DNA of 24,090 nt, from positions 1-24,090 of the IMG/VR virus record IMGVR_UViG_3300047354_000033. One strand, written 5' to 3'. The stretch comes from a virus. Shown one piece after another: positions 22,549-24,090 of the stretch (position 1 is its first letter; the number at the start of each line of letters is the position of its first letter). Position numbers and translations under genes: made by a program. The notes under the pieces were generated by a model, which saw only the letters and a list, made by a program, of their open reading frames with translations, ran no database searches and was not told the DNA's origin.

Positions 22549-22928
22549 GATTTCGGTATCGTTTTGTCACAGTATTTAATTCCTTTCTTCTCGCACCACA
22601 TTGCGTAAGAAGTCTTCGACCCCTTGCGTAGTTTGTTCGATGCGTTTTGAAAGCAAAGACGGACGTCGAGTTCGGGATGTTGTTCACGAATTAGCAGGTG
22701 TTTAGTCCTGTCTTCTGAAGTCCATAGCCCTTTAGTCTCAACGATGATTCCGTTAGGCAGTATGAAGTCAGGTGTATACGTTGCTAGTTTCATGTACTCG
22801 ATCTTTGTACTTTCGTACTCGAACTCGACGCCCAACCGCGTTAGATAATGTGCGGTCTTTGCTTCGAATCCAGATCGGTACTTAGAAGTTCGCTGCGCTG
22901 GGCGCTTCTTCCTTTTCCGTTTGGTCAT
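22476..22928 (-). CDS. endonuclease I (T7 gp3-like Holliday junction resolvase)
   Basis: The product has 150 residues (T7 gp3 has 149). The catalytic set is complete: Glu22 in YRSGFEAK, Asp54 in TYTPDFILPNG, and Glu64 and Lys66 in VETKGLW. DRTKHLLIREQHPELDVR is nearly the T7 sequence. It cuts four-way junctions and branched DNA, and breaks host DNA for nucleotide salvage. The basic start (TKRKRKKRPAQR) lies in 47 bases shared with the SSB gene. At the other end 73 bases are shared with the primase gene, so about a quarter of the gene is overprinted. No Shine-Dalgarno is evident. The T7 lysozyme gene (3.5) that normally follows is absent. Confidence 0.97.
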   Translation of the reverse strand: MTKRKRKKRPAQRTSKYRSGFEAKTAHYLTRLGVEFEYESTKIEYMKLATYTPDFILPNGIIVETKGLWTSEDRTKHLLIREQHPELDVRLCFQNASNKLRKGSKTSYAMWCEKKGIKYCDKTIPKSWLNTSKSTRRVHPAVRAMPDQHM

Positions 22929-23529
22929 TAGCAGGTTGGTTCAATGTATCTTCGAACGTTTCTCCTCCGTGTTGATAACCGCCTTCTTCTGCGGAGAACC
23001 CGAACGCCGATGCGTTCTCACTTGCCCCAAACGTTTCTAGTTCGATGATCTGAACGCCGTGCGGTTCAAGCGTCATGCCGAATCCGTGGGCTGCGACGTA
23101 CCAGAACCTGACCTTCAGTCCGAGCTTGATACGACTACCTGCTCCGATGATCTTATCGTCAGTTACTGGGTTACCTGCACTGTCGAACCGAGCAACGGCA
23201 AGTTTGTACTCGCTGCCATCCTTACGTTTTCCTCCACCTTTGAGCTTGGTCTTAACGACGTGGTTGTTTTCATCGTCGATGGAGAACGGGCTGTTTGCTT
23301 GTTTCAGTTTCTTCTTCGCTTGCTTGAGGCATTCTGCTTGGTAAGCTTCCTCGTACAACGGCGTGATCTGCTTCTTCAAGTTGTTCCATTCGTCTTCTTT
23401 GAGAAGCAACTCGCAACGGTAAACGCCGTAGCCTCCTTCGTCGAACTTGGTGTCAGGCGTGTTGAGCCAGCAGTAGCGGGCGGTTCCAATTGGTGTAGTT
23501 ATTGTTTTCATTGGTCGGTGTATTGACAT
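22882..23529 (-). CDS. single-stranded DNA-binding protein (T7 gp2.5-like)
   Basis: The product has 215 residues, near T7 gp2.5 (232). Family features are ITTPIGTARYCWLNTPD near the start, GGYGVYRCELLL, the DDKIIGAGSRIKLGLKVRFW block (T7 IIGGGSKLKV) and VQIIELETFGASE. The acidic low-complexity tail is TFEDTLNQPANDQTEKEEA and the terminal residue is Phe. The OB-fold binds ssDNA and the tail binds polymerase and helicase. The ATG at 23529 is favoured over Met7 because AGGAG (23536-23540) lies six bases upstream. The last 47 bases double as the start of endonuclease I. Confidence 0.93.
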   Translation of the reverse strand: MSIHRPMKTITTPIGTARYCWLNTPDTKFDEGGYGVYRCELLLKEDEWNNLKKQITPLYEEAYQAECLKQAKKKLKQANSPFSIDDENNHVVKTKLKGGGKRKDGSEYKLAVARFDSAGNPVTDDKIIGAGSRIKLGLKVRFWYVAAHGFGMTLEPHGVQIIELETFGASENASAFGFSAEEGGYQHGGETFEDTLNQPANDQTEKEEAPSAANF

Positions 23530-23539
23530 TAATCGCTCC

Positions 23540-23556
23540 TTTAAGCGTAGTGTTAT
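23540..23556 (-). promoter_or_regulatory. candidate phage-polymerase promoter before SSB gene
   Basis: The 17 bases ATAACACTACGCTTAAA, spanning the polymerase stop and the short gap, resemble ATCACACTAAACATTAA in the capsid leader (12 of 17 identical, sharing ACACTA). T7 has promoters in front of both gene 2.5 and gene 10, so matching positions make these plausible phage promoters. Two sites are too few to define a consensus, and the T7 consensus itself is not matched. Confidence 0.3.
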
Positions 23557-24090
23557 GCGAAGAAATAATCAGAACCCAGCACTTCAAGCGGATCGAGCGA
23601 TCCATAAAGGGGCAGGTCTGGTAATTCCTTCTTGGTTTGTTGTTTGATCTCATCACGGAAACCCGCAAGTAGATCGGTTGTGAAAATTTCAGCGGCTGAC
23701 TTTCGGATCAACACGCCTAGTCGGTCGCACTTGTTGCAATGCGTAGCGAACGAGTCGTGAACCATAGCCAACGATGTGATGTCGTGTTCCTTGGCGTAGT
23801 TGGCGGTGCTTTGAGCGACGCTTGCGTCAAGACTGTGTACGAAGTTAGGACTAATACCGTTAGCTTGACGTATCTTATCCAGTTCATTCAAAGGTTCTTG
23901 CCACTTGACGAACGAGATCTTCTCGCCGAGTAGCGTACGGATACGGGTAGCTTTAGTGTTCGCGTACTTCTGTTTGATACGGAATCCAAGCGGGCTAGTC
24001 CATTCGACTGCCTTGCCTTCGTGTCCAAGTATGCGAGCAACGTCCTGCAACCACTTCATCACTGCGTTCGGACGGTCTAGACATTCGTCC
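23553..24090 (-). CDS. single-subunit RNA polymerase (T7 gp1-like), C-terminal part only
   Basis: The frame is open to the right edge, so the 5' part lies outside the window; about 179 codons are visible. The fragment has the T7 polymerase C-terminal landmarks: WTSPLGFRIKQKY (T7 WVTPDGFPVWQEY), ISPNFVHSLDASV (T7 IAPNFVHSQDGSH) and AMVHDSFATH with the second catalytic Asp (T7 IHDSFGT). LPDLPLYGSLDPLEVLGSDYFFA matches the T7 end, including the terminal Phe-Ala foot. It transcribes the middle and late genes. In T7 and here it precedes the DNA metabolism genes; the stop is 23 bases before the SSB start. Confidence 0.96.
   Translation of the reverse strand, partial: DECLDRPNAVMKWLQDVARILGHEGKAVEWTSPLGFRIKQKYANTKATRIRTLLGEKISFVKWQEPLNELDKIRQANGISPNFVHSLDASVAQSTANYAKEHDITSLAMVHDSFATHCNKCDRLGVLIRKSAAEIFTTDLLAGFRDEIKQQTKKELPDLPLYGSLDPLEVLGSDYFFA

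Noticed and set aside
1-24090. tRNA, CRISPR, insertion sequence, integrase or attachment site
   Set aside because: Scanning gave no cloverleaf-like segment, regularly spaced repeats, transposase or recombinase motif; coding density is nearly complete.

Overview
The window is most of one strand of a T7-like (Autographiviridae-type) lytic podophage genome. Every convincing gene lies on the minus strand, so the biological order runs from high to low coordinates. Fourteen gene products can be matched to T7 proteins by motifs and synteny: the C-terminus of the single-subunit RNA polymerase, then gp2.5, gp3, gp4, gp5, gp6, gp8, gp9, gp10, gp11, gp12, gp13, gp14 and gp15. A very long gp16-like protein follows and runs off the left edge. 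The protein sequences resemble marine T7-like phages more than enteric ones, and the host cannot be read from the DNA. The lipobox candidate would fit a Gram-negative host. No integrase, tRNA, CRISPR array or insertion sequence is visible.

Layout in transcription order. (1) 24090-17755, nucleotide metabolism and replication: RNA polymerase end, ssDNA-binding protein, endonuclease I, primase-helicase, DNA polymerase, an extra PD-(D/E)XK nuclease, and a 5'-3' exonuclease. These genes are tightly packed and some overlap extensively. (2) 17737-15183, small and accessory genes: a 67-aa protein, a poly-proline protein with ends like T7 gp6.7/gp7.3, a 105-aa beta-rich protein, a 520-aa protein with two LamG-like domains, and a 77-aa acidic protein. 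(3) 15178-11178, head genes: portal, scaffold, a small membrane protein, major capsid protein. A strong hairpin sits just after the capsid gene, where T7 has its T-phi terminator. (4) 11088-1, tail and internal core genes: gp11, gp12, gp13, gp14, gp15 and gp16 equivalents, several joined by one-base TAATG stop/start overlaps.

How it works together: the phage polymerase transcribes the cluster. The replication genes form a T7-style replisome in which acidic C-terminal tails ending in Phe (SSB, primase-helicase) are expected to contact the polymerase. The nucleases degrade and resolve DNA. Head proteins form the procapsid, gp11/gp12 form the tail tube and nozzle, and gp14-16 are the ejected core.

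Most interesting departures from T7: a possible Rz1-like lipoprotein hidden out of frame in the membrane-protein gene; a duplicated LamG protein among the head genes; a carbohydrate-binding-like insertion in the tail nozzle protein; a 135-residue tandem duplication in gp16, which lacks the N-terminal transglycosylase; a 14-proline run in a small putative virion protein; and an overprinted junction where the acidic tail of the SSB and the basic head of endonuclease I share the same DNA. No lysozyme or amidase gene is recognisable in the window. All homology statements rest on recall of family motifs; no search was run.
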